A stretch of 19,073 nucleotides of DNA, taken from positions 1-19,073 of the forward strand of contig JAVWIF010000034.1 of NCBI GenBank assembly GCA_036639635.1, written 5' to 3'. The first letter of the stretch is position 1; each line of letters opens with the position of its first letter. The notes under the pieces were generated by a model. It worked only from the letters and a program-made list of their open reading frames with translations, did no database searches and was not told the origin of the DNA. This document shows, one piece after another, positions 7,285 to 15,602 of the stretch. The position numbers and the translations under genes are program-made. The DNA comes from JAVWIF01 sp036639635 (GTDB lineage: Bacteria > Bacillota_I > Bacilli_A > Erysipelotrichales > Erysipelotrichaceae).

Positions 7285-8957
7285 TAGCAGAACGTTATAT
7301 GATTGTTTCTTCTTTAGGAGAAGGAGGAATGGCAGATGTTTATCTTGCCATTGATACCATTTTAAATAGAGAAGTCGCAGTTAAAGTATTACGTGGTGAA
7401 TTAGGAAAAGATCCATTAACCCTTTTAAGGTTCCAACGCGAAGCCAATGCTGTTAGTAAATTAAATCATCCGAATGTTGTGGAAATCTATGATGTTGGTG
7501 AATTTAATGGAAGACATTACATTGTTATGGAATATGTGCGTGGTAGAACATTGAAACAATTAATTTCACAACGTGGAGCTTTAGAACAAGAAGAAGCAGT
7601 TAATATTATGATGCAGTTAACAAGTGCTGTGCAACATGCCCATGAAAACAATATTATTCATAGGGATATTAAACCACAAAATGTCTTAGTTAAAGATGAT
7701 GGTACAATAAAAATTACAGATTTTGGGATTGCCTTAGCACATGATGCAGTACAATTGACGCAGAGTGATGCAGTACTTGGAAGTGCACATTATTTAGCAC
7801 CGGAAACAACACGTGGTGAAAACCCTACAAACCAAGTAGATATCTATGCTTTAGGAATTGTGTTTTATGAATTGTTAACAGGAAGTGTGCCTTTTCATGG
7901 AGAAAATCCAGTACAAATAGCAATGAAACATTTACGTGAAGATATTCCTAGTGTTATTAACTTTAATCCAACACTTCCACAATCCATAGAAAATATCATT
8001 ATAAAAGCGACAGTTAAAAATAGAAAGCAGCGCTATCAAAGCGCAAACGAAATGTTAAAAGATTTACACAATTGTTTACTGCCAGCATATGCGCATGTTC
8101 CTAAACTTACTTTTATTGAAGATAATCCATCGCCAACAATGGTAATGGAACAACCTAGTGTGAAATCCCATAAAGAAAAAGTAGTTCCAATAAAAGAGGA
8201 AGTAAAAGACAAAAAAATATCTAAATTGTTAATAGCAGGAATTTCAATTATTTGTATTGGACTTGTTGCCGCAATACTTTATTTAAGTGGTATTTTTCAT
8301 TATGAAAAAGACATTGTTGTTCCTAAAATTGCAACTAGTCAAACCCAAAGTGAAGGAATGCAAACCTTAGTAAGTGCTGGATTTAAAAAAGATAATATCA
8401 AGATTAAACAAGAACTATCTGATGATATTACAAAAGGAAATGTGATATCTGTTAGCCCAAAAAGTGGAACAGAAGCGAAAGAGTCTGCCGAGATTACATT
8501 GACGATTTCAAAAGGTCTATATTTTGTTGTGCCTGATTACACAACAATGAAAGTAGAAGACGTACAAGCCGACTTAGATAATAAAAACCCAAGAATTGAA
8601 TTAGTTATTGAGAAAAAACAAATGGCTGGAGTATATCCAGGACATGTTATTTCACAAAGCGGTTTAAAAGTTGGAGAAAAAATAGATCCAACACAAGATT
8701 ATAAATTAAATGTGGTTGTATCTGATTATATGCAATTCAAAATTGAAGGAATTGTTGGTACTAAAGTAGAAGATGCTGCAAAGAAAATAAAAGATGCAAC
8801 TGGTATTGAACCTATTTATAAACCATTACGTATTGATGAGTTAAGTGAAGAAGAAGCAAAGAAAGTAAAAGAAGGAATTGTGGTTAGTGTCACGCCTAGT
8901 GAAGGTACAAATTATACCCAAACTGGCGAAAGCACAATTACCATTAGCTACTATTAA
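7272..8957 (+). CDS. prkC: PASTA-domain Ser/Thr protein kinase (PrkC/StkP-like)
   Basis: A 561-residue single-pass membrane kinase that senses peptidoglycan fragments or lipid II outside and phosphorylates cell-division and wall-synthesis proteins inside. Kinase domain, about residues 8-270: glycine loop GEGGMADVY, catalytic lysine K38 in VAVKVL, H130-R131-D132 with KPQN, and D150-F-G152. A juxtamembrane linker is followed by one transmembrane helix at about 317-340. Three extracellular PASTA repeats follow: about 345-415 (starts DIVVPKI), 416-485 (starts YFVVPDY) and 486-561, the last more divergent and ending at the stop. The start ATG 7272 has AAGGGAAGG at 7254-7262; an ATG at 7281 is less well placed. 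It overlaps prpC by 13 nt and rsgA starts one base after its stop. Confidence 0.96.
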   Translation: MDRMIAERYMIVSSLGEGGMADVYLAIDTILNREVAVKVLRGELGKDPLTLLRFQREANAVSKLNHPNVVEIYDVGEFNGRHYIVMEYVRGRTLKQLISQRGALEQEEAVNIMMQLTSAVQHAHENNIIHRDIKPQNVLVKDDGTIKITDFGIALAHDAVQLTQSDAVLGSAHYLAPETTRGENPTNQVDIYALGIVFYELLTGSVPFHGENPVQIAMKHLREDIPSVINFNPTLPQSIENIIIKATVKNRKQRYQSANEMLKDLHNCLLPAYAHVPKLTFIEDNPSPTMVMEQPSVKSHKEKVVPIKEEVKDKKISKLLIAGISIICIGLVAAILYLSGIFHYEKDIVVPKIATSQTQSEGMQTLVSAGFKKDNIKIKQELSDDITKGNVISVSPKSGTEAKESAEITLTISKGLYFVVPDYTTMKVEDVQADLDNKNPRIELVIEKKQMAGVYPGHVISQSGLKVGEKIDPTQDYKLNVVVSDYMQFKIEGIVGTKVEDAAKKIKDATGIEPIYKPLRIDELSEEEAKKVKEGIVVSVTPSEGTNYTQTGESTITISYY

Positions 8958-8958
8958 T

Positions 8959-9825
8959 ATGGAAAAAGCAAGAATTATAAAAATCATTTCTAATCGTTAT
9001 GAAGTGCTAGATGCACAAGGACAACGTGTTGTGTGTGTTGCTATGGGAAAACTTAGAAAACATCAATCACCTGTAGTAGGTGATGAGGTAGAAATCGAGA
9101 GATTTGAAGATCAAAACGGAATTCAAAAAATTTATCCTAGAAAAAATGAATTGATACGTCCAGCGATTGCCAATGTAGATCAAGCAATAATTGTCATGTC
9201 AGCGAAAGATCCTGATTTTTCTACGGTGTTGATTGATCGCTTAATATTCTGTGTATGTTATGCCAATATTAGACCAGTACTATGTTTTACCAAACTAGAT
9301 TTAATAAGTGCAGATGATTCAATCCATGCGCAAATTCAAGCATATGAAGATAGTGGATATGAAGTATATCGAAGTGGTAAAGGGTATGCAAGCGAAGAAT
9401 TAATGGCAGCTTTAAAAGGGAAAATAAGTGTGTTAACTGGTCAAAGTGGTGCTGGCAAATCTTCTTTGTTAAATCGAATAGATGAAAGTTTCCATCTTCA
9501 AACACAAGAAATTAGTAAAGCACTGGGAAGAGGAAAACATACGACACGTCATTGTGAGCTACATGAAATAGCTCAAGGATGGGTTGCGGATACACCAGGA
9601 TTTTCTTCTTTAGATTTTACTAACATGAATATACCACGCTTAGCAGAACGTATTCCAGATTTTAAGGAGTATTTATATACCTGCAAGTTTAATGATTGTA
9701 TCCATGAAAATGAACCTGACTGTAAAATACGTGAAGGTGTGGAACTAGGAAAAATTTCAAAAGATCGCTACACCCACTATTTAGAAATAGTTCAAATGAT
9801 TAAACAAGCAAAACCAAAATATTAG
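8959..9825 (+). CDS. rsgA: ribosome small-subunit biogenesis GTPase RsgA
   Basis: A 288-residue circularly permuted GTPase that checks late 30S subunit maturation. The N-terminal OB fold (about 1-65) is followed by the permuted G motifs: G4 TKLD at 111-114, G1 GQSGAGKS at 161-168, a TTRHCEL switch segment near 195, and G3 DTPG at 211-214. A C-terminal zinc knuckle has C242, C247, H249 and C255. The ATG at 8959 is one base after the kinase stop and has no convincing Shine-Dalgarno, so it is probably translated by ribosomes that terminate on prkC. The reading frame is open further upstream inside prkC, but that extension does not look like RsgA. Order prkC-rsgA-rpe is the standard Firmicutes one. 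Confidence 0.95.
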   Translation: MEKARIIKIISNRYEVLDAQGQRVVCVAMGKLRKHQSPVVGDEVEIERFEDQNGIQKIYPRKNELIRPAIANVDQAIIVMSAKDPDFSTVLIDRLIFCVCYANIRPVLCFTKLDLISADDSIHAQIQAYEDSGYEVYRSGKGYASEELMAALKGKISVLTGQSGAGKSSLLNRIDESFHLQTQEISKALGRGKHTTRHCELHEIAQGWVADTPGFSSLDFTNMNIPRLAERIPDFKEYLYTCKFNDCIHENEPDCKIREGVELGKISKDRYTHYLEIVQMIKQAKPKY

Positions 9826-9838
9826 GGAGGAAACAATC

Positions 9839-10501
9839 ATGAATGAATTAATCATTGCCCCATCTGTTTTATCACTCGATTTTGCCAATGCCAATGAACA
9901 ATTAAAAGCGCTTGATGAAAGTGGTGCAAAGTGGATGCACTTTGATGTTATGGATGGGCATTTTGTGCCTAACTTAACTTTTGGACCAGATATCTTAAAA
10001 GGATTTAAAAAAGCTGTGGATATGTTTATGGATGTTCATATTATGGTAGACAATCCAAAAATGTTTAGTGAAGTATTTGCAAAAGCAGGAGCTGATTTAG
10101 TTACCTTTCATTTAGAAGCGGTTGAAAATATTGAAGAATGTGTTGCACTTTGCAGGAAGTTACGTTCTATGAATATACTTGCAGGAGTTTCACTAAAACC
10201 AAAAACGGATGTAGAAACACTTTTACCATATTTACATGAAATGGATTTGGTACTTATAATGTCGGTAGAGCCAGGCTTTGGTGGGCAATCATTTATGGAA
10301 GATATGCTAGAAAAAGTACGCATGCTTCGTCAAGCAATTGATGAAAAAGGGTTATCAACACGTATTGAAATAGATGGTGGTATCAATGATAAAACAGCAA
10401 GATTAGCAATACAAGCAGGTTGTGATACACTTGTAGCTGGTAGTTATATCTTCAAACAAGATATTGTTAAAGGTGTTGATTCTTTATTATGTCTAAAGTA
10501 G
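9839..10501 (+). CDS. rpe: ribulose-phosphate 3-epimerase
   Basis: A 220-residue TIM-barrel enzyme that interconverts ribulose 5-phosphate and xylulose 5-phosphate in the pentose phosphate pathway. Family signatures are clear: APSVLSLDF at the N terminus, HFDVMDGHFVPNLTFG, DVHIMV, VEPGFGGQSF (phosphate grip) and EIDGGIN. The metal ligands and catalytic acids are visible as H34, D36, H67 and D179, as expected for the family. Length is typical. A strong RBS AGGGAGGAAA precedes the ATG, 13 nt after the rsgA stop. Its 3' end overlaps thiN by 13 nt. Confidence 0.97.
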   Translation: MNELIIAPSVLSLDFANANEQLKALDESGAKWMHFDVMDGHFVPNLTFGPDILKGFKKAVDMFMDVHIMVDNPKMFSEVFAKAGADLVTFHLEAVENIEECVALCRKLRSMNILAGVSLKPKTDVETLLPYLHEMDLVLIMSVEPGFGGQSFMEDMLEKVRMLRQAIDEKGLSTRIEIDGGINDKTARLAIQAGCDTLVAGSYIFKQDIVKGVDSLLCLK

Positions 10502-11094
10502 TTTTAGTAGCTGGAAGGGCTCATCATGTACCTTGTTTAGAGGGCTATGACTATATAGGTGTTGATCATGGTGCAATTTATTGTGTAGAACAAAATATAC
10601 CAATGATTGCTGCAATTGGAGACTTTGATAGTATAACAAAAGCAGAATTAGCAGATTTATATAAACGCACGAAAGTAAAAAAACTTCCATCCCATAAAAA
10701 TGAGACAGATAGTGAAGAGGCAATATCTTACGCATTGTCACTTTCTTATGATGAAATTATCCTTTATGGAGGACTGGGTGGTCGCCTTGACCATGAATTA
10801 GCAAATCTTCATTTATTAATTCATCGAGACTTGCCTATAAGTCTTATGGACGAAAGTAATATAGTATGTGTTATAAAACCAGGAACTTATAACATTAAGA
10901 AGCAACATAAATACTTGTCTTTTTTGGCTCTTGAAAAAAGCTGTTTAAGTGAAGATGGAGTGGCTTATCCACTCTGTGAACAAGTGTTTACACCTTCAGA
11001 TATTTATTCAATATCAAATGAAATTATTGAAGAAAGTGCACAAATAACGCTTCATTATGGAAGAATGTTAATGATGCAAAGTAGTGACTCCTAA
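10489..11094 (+). CDS. thiN: thiamine pyrophosphokinase
   Basis: A 201-residue cytosolic enzyme that transfers pyrophosphate from ATP to thiamine to make thiamine diphosphate. The catalytic-domain motifs are IGDFDS (D45, D47), NETDSEEAI and GGLGGRLDHELANL, the usual TPK set that binds Mg-ATP. The C-terminal part is a small beta-rich thiamine-binding domain, shorter and less conserved. The start overlaps the end of rpe by 13 nt and has only a weak AAAGGTG at a long distance, so translational coupling is likely. It closes the cluster and is followed directly by a terminator. In B. subtilis the same gene (yloS/thiN) also follows rpe. Confidence 0.92.
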   Translation: MSKVVLVAGRAHHVPCLEGYDYIGVDHGAIYCVEQNIPMIAAIGDFDSITKAELADLYKRTKVKKLPSHKNETDSEEAISYALSLSYDEIILYGGLGGRLDHELANLHLLIHRDLPISLMDESNIVCVIKPGTYNIKKQHKYLSFLALEKSCLSEDGVAYPLCEQVFTPSDIYSISNEIIEESAQITLHYGRMLMMQSSDS

Positions 11095-11119
11095 GCAATG
11101 TTTATGACATTGTTTTTTT
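11094..11119 (+). terminator. intrinsic terminator closing the priA-thiN cluster
   Basis: CAATGT (11096-11101) pairs with ACATTG (11107-11112) around a 5-nt loop; flanking A/T and G-T pairs extend the stem, and seven T residues follow (11113-11119). It begins at the thiN stop codon. Confidence 0.82.
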
Positions 11120-11155
11120 ATAAGCACTAAATGAATGCAAATGGCGTTATATGTA

Positions 11156-11179
11156 AACACTTACATTTTTATAAGTGTT
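11156..11179. repeat. inverted repeat upstream of the GGDEF-EAL gene, possible operator
   Basis: A perfect 8-bp inverted repeat AACACTTA (11156-11163) / TAAGTGTT (11172-11179) with an 8-nt AT spacer. An overlapping smaller dyad TGTAA-acac-TTACA lies at 11152-11165, and GTAA-ac-TTAC recurs at 11201-11210. The right arm touches the possible -35 of the downstream gene. No long T run follows it, so it looks more like a protein-binding site than a terminator. Apart from this, the terminator and the promoter, nothing is seen in the 176-nt space between thiN and the next gene. Confidence 0.45.
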
Positions 11180-11207
11180 AGACTTTTCTGAAATATTATG
11201 GTAAACT
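11178..11207 (+). promoter_or_regulatory. candidate promoter of the GGDEF-EAL gene
   Basis: An extended -10 TGGTAAACT (TG at 11199-11200, hexamer 11202-11207) with a weak -35 TTAGAC (11178-11183) 18 nt away. The context ATTATGGTAAA is the same as in the priA promoter. The leader would be about 55-60 nt. Confidence 0.4.
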
Positions 11208-11270
11208 TACAATAATAATGTAATTAAATGAAATAATAGACATAATTTATACGATAAAGGAAGTGGACAA

Positions 11271-13502
11271 ATGACACAACCCAAAAAAACAGATGCACCT
11301 CTTGAGACCGTCTTTTCAAAAAGCGGAATTAAGTTTATTTTTGAAACACTTTACCATTCTGGAAATTCAACAGAAGCAATTTACTCTGCCCTAGCGCTTG
11401 TCGCCAGTCATTTTTCATTTGAGCGTGGATATATCTTTGAAACAGATAAAGATGGTACGACCACTTCTAATACATTTGAATGGTGTGCAGAAGGAGTAAG
11501 CGCAGAAATAGACAATTTACAGAAAGTACCAATTGAAGCAGCTAGTAGTGCCAATGCTAGCTTTTATAAAACTGGTGTTTTTGTGTTATCATCTTTGGAT
11601 GAATTGGATCCTGCAGAAAGAGCTTATTTAGAACCACAAGGGATTCAATCTATGGTACAATTTGGGATATTTGATAAAGGACAATTGTTGGGCTTTATTG
11701 GATTTGATAACTGTCGCTCGCGTGCATTACATCACGAATCAGAAATTGAAGAAATAATAATTATTTCAAATATACTTGCGACTTTTTTTGTAAAGCGACG
11801 TATTGATGAAGCCTTTATGAAAGATATGCAAGTTCAAAATGAAGTCATGGAACATTTAAATAACTATGTTTATATTATTGATCCTAAGAGTTTTAAAGTC
11901 TTGTTTATGAATAGCCAAACAAGAAAGCGTATGGATAATAAAGAGTGTACAACACCTTGTTATGACTATTTTAGAGGGTTTAAAACGCAATGTAAAGATT
12001 GCCCAATTAGAGAATTGGTAAAAGACCATAAAAAACAAATAAAACATGAAATACATAATGAAATGCTTGGAATTTGGACAGAAACGGACGTGTCGTTTAT
12101 CAATTGGACAGATGGACTTTCTGCTTATCTTGTAGAATGTGCAGATATTACCGCTCAAAAAGAAGAACATTTACAACATATTCAGCAACTTGAAAAACTT
12201 GCATTTGTTGATGAATTAACAGAAAGTAGAACATTTTATAAGTTTAAAGAAGATGCAAAATTAATTTTAAAGAAACAAAACAAAAAACGTCATTTCCTAG
12301 TAAAACTAGATATTGAAAATTTTAAGCTCGTTAACCAAATCTATGGATTTGAAGTTGGTGATGAGATATTATGTTGTGTTGCACAAGCTATTAATAAAAC
12401 AATAAGAAATGATAATGAAATATATGCACGCGTATTTAATGATGAATTTGTTGGTTTGTTTACAATGGAAAATGAGGACACAATAACAAAACTTTATGAC
12501 ATTTTTGTTGAAAATTTTAATACAATACTAGACAAAAAAGTAAAATTTAAATTTACATTTGCTTATGGTATCTACATCATTCAAAAAGAAGATATGGAAC
12601 TTCACGATATTATGGACCTATTCGAAAAAGTAAACGTTGCACATAAATCAGCAAAAGTAGACAAGAAAAATACGATTGCTCTCTATGATGACATGATGTT
12701 AAAGAAAGCTTTGCATACCAAAGAAATAGAAAATAAAATGGCAACCTCATTATTGAATAATGAATTTATTGTTTATTTACAACCTAAATATGCATTAGAT
12801 AACGAACTAATAGTAGGTGCTGAAGCTCTTACACGTTGGAATAATGAAAATAAAGCATTATTTAGCCCAAATACTTTTATACCAGTTTTTGAGGGAAATG
12901 GCTTTGTGACAAAACTAGACTTTTATATCCTTCATAAAGTATGCTGTATTATTTCAGAATGGATTCGTAACGAAATAACACCTGTGGTTGTTTCCGTAAA
13001 CTTTTCACGCTTACATTTGAGTAATCAAAATTTTGTGAAAGAGTTATGTGAAATAGTAGATAGTGTTGGTATAGAGCGTAAATACATTGAAATAGAAATA
13101 ACAGAAACAGCAATTTATGATAATATTGATACATTAAGTGAACTTCTAACAGAATTACATGAAAATGGGTTTACGATGTCTATGGATGACTTTGGTAGTG
13201 GATACTCTTCACTCGGGTTATTAAAAGACTTGTCAGTTGATATTATTAAAATGGATCGTAGCTTCTTTGCAAATCAAAAAGATGCCCAACGTTCTAAAGT
13301 AGTTGTAAGAAATGTAATAAAAATGGGAGAAGAACTTGGAATACGGATTGTTGCTGAAGGGGTAGAAGATCAAATACATATTGATTTATTACGTGAATTG
13401 CATTGTGATATGGTACAAGGTTACTATTATGCCAAACCAATGGAAGTTAGCATATTTACTAAATTGATTCAAAATCCAACGAAATTTATGCATAAAAAAT
13501 AG
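11271..13502 (+). CDS. GAF-PAS-GGDEF-EAL protein, likely c-di-GMP phosphodiesterase
   Basis: A 743-residue cytosolic signalling protein with no membrane segment. Residues about 20-180 fit a GAF sensor domain. About 190-300 is a PAS-like domain that carries a cysteine cluster (CTTPC then CKDCPI), perhaps for a metal or redox cofactor. About 303-440 is a GGDEF domain whose signature reads FNDEF at 389-393 after R387-V388, so the two glycines are lost and cyclase activity is unlikely. About 485-730 is an EAL domain with the catalytic set in place: E518-A-L520, the asparagine in VNFSRL, EIEITE, D639-D640-FGSGYSS, the lysine in IIKMDRS, and E696/E699 in AEGVE. The expected role is hydrolysis of c-di-GMP to pGpG, perhaps tuned by GTP binding to the broken GGDEF; this is family knowledge. 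AAGGAAG precedes the ATG. It stands alone between thiN and the kinase. Confidence 0.92.
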   Translation: MTQPKKTDAPLETVFSKSGIKFIFETLYHSGNSTEAIYSALALVASHFSFERGYIFETDKDGTTTSNTFEWCAEGVSAEIDNLQKVPIEAASSANASFYKTGVFVLSSLDELDPAERAYLEPQGIQSMVQFGIFDKGQLLGFIGFDNCRSRALHHESEIEEIIIISNILATFFVKRRIDEAFMKDMQVQNEVMEHLNNYVYIIDPKSFKVLFMNSQTRKRMDNKECTTPCYDYFRGFKTQCKDCPIRELVKDHKKQIKHEIHNEMLGIWTETDVSFINWTDGLSAYLVECADITAQKEEHLQHIQQLEKLAFVDELTESRTFYKFKEDAKLILKKQNKKRHFLVKLDIENFKLVNQIYGFEVGDEILCCVAQAINKTIRNDNEIYARVFNDEFVGLFTMENEDTITKLYDIFVENFNTILDKKVKFKFTFAYGIYIIQKEDMELHDIMDLFEKVNVAHKSAKVDKKNTIALYDDMMLKKALHTKEIENKMATSLLNNEFIVYLQPKYALDNELIVGAEALTRWNNENKALFSPNTFIPVFEGNGFVTKLDFYILHKVCCIISEWIRNEITPVVVSVNFSRLHLSNQNFVKELCEIVDSVGIERKYIEIEITETAIYDNIDTLSELLTELHENGFTMSMDDFGSGYSSLGLLKDLSVDIIKMDRSFFANQKDAQRSKVVVRNVIKMGEELGIRIVAEGVEDQIHIDLLRELHCDMVQGYYYAKPMEVSIFTKLIQNPTKFMHKK

Positions 13503-13509
13503 AATGGTG

Positions 13510-13537
13510 TTTACATAATTATTCTTTTCTTTATAGT
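13510..13537 (+). promoter_or_regulatory. promoter of the nucleoside kinase gene
   Basis: TTTACA (13510-13515), a 16-nt spacer and TATAGT (13532-13537), in the 70-nt space before the ATG at 13573. Other TATA-like hexamers lie just downstream (13541-13553), so the exact -10 is uncertain. No terminator is seen after the GGDEF-EAL gene, so read-through is also possible. Confidence 0.4.
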
Positions 13538-13572
13538 ATTTACTATATTATATTAAAACGGAGGCGAGAGTA

Positions 13573-15198
13573 ATGATTAAACTGCATTTATCAAATAATG
13601 ATATCATAGAGGTTGAACAAGGCACTAGTATTTTAAAGGTTATCCAAGATAGAAGTGATCGTGAACATATTTATGGAGGTATCTTTAATGGTAGTTTACA
13701 TGAATTAACATATCTACTAAAAGAAGATGGAGATTTAACTTTCATATATGATAAAAGTACTGCTGGAATTTTAATATACGAGCGAACATTGAACTTTCTT
13801 CTCATAGTTGCAGTTCATCAACTATTCAAAGATGCAAGTGTGCACATGGAACATGCTTTGTCGCGTGGACAGTACTGTGATATCATTAAACCCGGCGATA
13901 TTACACCGCAAGATGTAGAGCAAATTCGTGCTAAAATGTTAGAATTAGTTAGCAAAAAAAAGAAAATCACAAGAAATGTAATTCCTACAAAAGAAGCTAT
14001 TGCTTATTTTGAAAGCATTGGTATGGAAAATAAAGCAAACTTATTACGTGAACGAAAGACAGCTACAAGTACTGTTTACTCCTTATGCAATTGGCATGAT
14101 TATTTTTATGGTTTTATGTTACCGGATACATCCTACATTAAACATTTCTCAATTTGCTTTTACTCACCAGGATTATGGTTGTCAGCAGAAGCAACCTTTT
14201 ATAACCAAACCAATCTCTTTGGTGTGTTCCAAGAATTTGAAACATGGGGAAAACTAATTGATGTTTCAAATGTTGCTCAATTAAATGAACAGATTCAACA
14301 TGGACATATGAATGATTTGGTACTAATGAGTGAAGCGATGATTGAAAAGAAGTTAGCAGAACTTGCTGTAAAGATATGTACACAGCGTAGAGAAACCAAA
14401 TTCGTAATTATTGCAGGACCTAGTTCTGCTGGTAAAACAACTTTCTCAAAGCGATTAGCTATCCATTTGAAAATACTTGGAAAAACACCGTTGGCAATTT
14501 CTATGGATGATTTCTATAAGAACCGTCAAGATTGTCCCAAATTAGCTGATGGCACCTATGATTTTGAATGTATAGAAGCACTAGACATTCAGCTTTTTAA
14601 TGAAACAATGTTAAACCTATTGCAGAAAAAGCCAGTTAAACTACCAATCTTTAATTTTAAAACAGGATTGCGAGAATGGGCTGACAAAGAAACCCGATTA
14701 GGTGAAGGTGAGATACTAATCATTGAAGGCATTCATGGACTAAATCCAAAAGCAACGACCTATTTACCAGAGGAAGCAAAGTTTAAAATTTATATTAATG
14801 CTTTAACACATTTAAAATTAGATGAACATAATCGTATTCCAACAAGTGATTATCGTTTAATTCGTCGTATTGCACGTGATAATCAATCTCGTGCTATTTC
14901 TCCACAAGAAAACATTGCTATATGGAAGAATGTTCAAAATGGAGAAGATAAGTATATTTATCCTTATCAAGAAGAAGCAGATATAATCTTTAATTCAAGT
15001 ATGATATATGAATTACCTATTTTGAAAAAAATAGTTGTCCCACTTTTAAATAAAGTTGGGAAAGAAGATATTGCTTACCTTGAGGCAAACCGTTTAAAGA
15101 ATTTTTTATTATATTTTGCAGATGGGGATGCTAGTGCTGTTCCAAGAAGTTCTATTTTAGCAGAGTTTATAGGAAATAGTATATTTGATGTATCATGA
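13573..15198 (+). CDS. nucleoside (uridine-type) kinase with ThrRS-like TGS and SAD domains
   Basis: A 541-residue protein. Residues 1-60 look like a TGS domain (MIKLHLSNNDIIEVEQGTS). About 65-175 resemble the second additional (editing) domain of threonyl-tRNA synthetase, with LLIVAVHQLF and EHALSRGQYCDI, but the first HxxxH histidine is missing, so editing activity is doubtful. The C-terminal half is a P-loop kinase of the uridine kinase/phosphoribulokinase family: Walker A GPSSAGKT at 282-289, SMDDFYKNR, DFECIEALD, LPIFNFKTG, IIEGIHGLNP and RRIARD. There is no tRNA synthetase catalytic core. The family is known in Firmicutes and Thermotogae as a nucleoside kinase; the natural substrate here cannot be told. 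The RBS GGAGGCGAGAG is strong. It is convergent with rpmB. Confidence 0.88.
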   Translation: MIKLHLSNNDIIEVEQGTSILKVIQDRSDREHIYGGIFNGSLHELTYLLKEDGDLTFIYDKSTAGILIYERTLNFLLIVAVHQLFKDASVHMEHALSRGQYCDIIKPGDITPQDVEQIRAKMLELVSKKKKITRNVIPTKEAIAYFESIGMENKANLLRERKTATSTVYSLCNWHDYFYGFMLPDTSYIKHFSICFYSPGLWLSAEATFYNQTNLFGVFQEFETWGKLIDVSNVAQLNEQIQHGHMNDLVLMSEAMIEKKLAELAVKICTQRRETKFVIIAGPSSAGKTTFSKRLAIHLKILGKTPLAISMDDFYKNRQDCPKLADGTYDFECIEALDIQLFNETMLNLLQKKPVKLPIFNFKTGLREWADKETRLGEGEILIIEGIHGLNPKATTYLPEEAKFKIYINALTHLKLDEHNRIPTSDYRLIRRIARDNQSRAISPQENIAIWKNVQNGEDKYIYPYQEEADIIFNSSMIYELPILKKIVVPLLNKVGKEDIAYLEANRLKNFLLYFADGDASAVPRSSILAEFIGNSIFDVS

Positions 15199-15225
15199 AA
15201 AAGGAACGTGGACTCACGTTCCTTT
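15199..15225 (+). terminator. hairpin after the nucleoside kinase gene, possibly bidirectional
   Basis: A perfect 11-bp stem AAAGGAACGTG (15200-15210) / CACGTTCCTTT (15215-15225) with a GACT loop, starting two bases after the stop. Only three T's end it on the plus strand. On the minus strand it is followed by TTTTTC, so it could also act as a second stop for rpmB transcripts. Confidence 0.7.
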
Positions 15226-15235
15226 CGCTATGCGT

Positions 15236-15260
15236 AATAAAAAAACAGGTTTCCCTGTTT
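15236..15260 (-). terminator. intrinsic terminator of rpmB
   Basis: Read on the minus strand, AAACAGG (15260-15254), loop GAAA, CCTGTTT (15249-15243), then TTTTATT. The stem starts 8 nt after the rpmB stop. Confidence 0.8.
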
Positions 15261-15268
15261 GTTCACTC

Positions 15269-15460
15269 TTATATTGCGTTTTTATTCTTTAATGTTTTTA
15301 AAGCGCGAGCACTAATACGGATGGTTTGAGGTTTTCCATCAACAACGACTTTAACTTTTTGTAAATTTACATTCCAGTTACGACGAGTAGCACGCATAGA
15401 GTGAGAGCGTTTGTTACCTGATAAAGGACCTTTACCAGTAATTGCACAGACTTTTGACAT
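15269..15460 (-). CDS. rpmB: 50S ribosomal protein L28
   Basis: A 63-residue basic ribosomal protein, normal length for bacterial L28. It starts MSKVCAITGKGPLSGNKRSH and continues with SMRATRRNWNVNLQ, the classic L28 N-terminal pattern; the C-terminal ISARALKTL also fits. C5 is present but the second CxxC zinc ligands of some L28 forms are not, so this looks like the zinc-independent (C-) form. I chose the ATG at 15460 because GGGAGGTAA (15473-15465) lies just before it; an in-frame ATG further upstream at 15541 has no family match and runs through the promoter. In B. subtilis rpmB is also on the opposite strand just past the prkC-thiN cluster; here two signalling and kinase genes lie between. 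Confidence 0.97.
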   Translation of the reverse strand: MSKVCAITGKGPLSGNKRSHSMRATRRNWNVNLQKVKVVVDGKPQTIRISARALKTLKNKNAI

Positions 15461-15512
15461 ACCGTTACCTCCCTTCCGTACAATACTTATACAAAACATA
15501 ATTTGCTTTGTT

Positions 15513-15541
15513 ATCATATCATTTAAGACATTAAAAAGCAA
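15513..15541 (-). promoter_or_regulatory. promoter of rpmB
   Basis: On the minus strand, -35 TTGCTT (15541-15536), a 17-nt spacer ending in TGA, and -10 TATGAT (15518-15513); this combines a fair -35 with an extended -10. The leader to the ATG at 15460 is about 45 nt. Confidence 0.65.
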
Positions 15542-15602
15542 GAATTAATTTATTTTTCGTATTTCTTATGTTATTAGATTCAACTATCACACATTTGTCA
15601 TA

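Noticed and set aside
11131..11181. A 16-codon open frame (starts MNANGV) between thiN and the GGDEF-EAL gene
   Set aside because: It has no Shine-Dalgarno site, lies across the inverted repeat, and has no promoter of its own; chance occurrence is likely. It also does not resemble SpoVM, which occupies this place in B. subtilis.
11271..13502. Calling the GGDEF-EAL protein a diguanylate cyclase
   Set aside because: The signature FNDEF lacks both glycines needed for the cyclase site, while the EAL set is complete.
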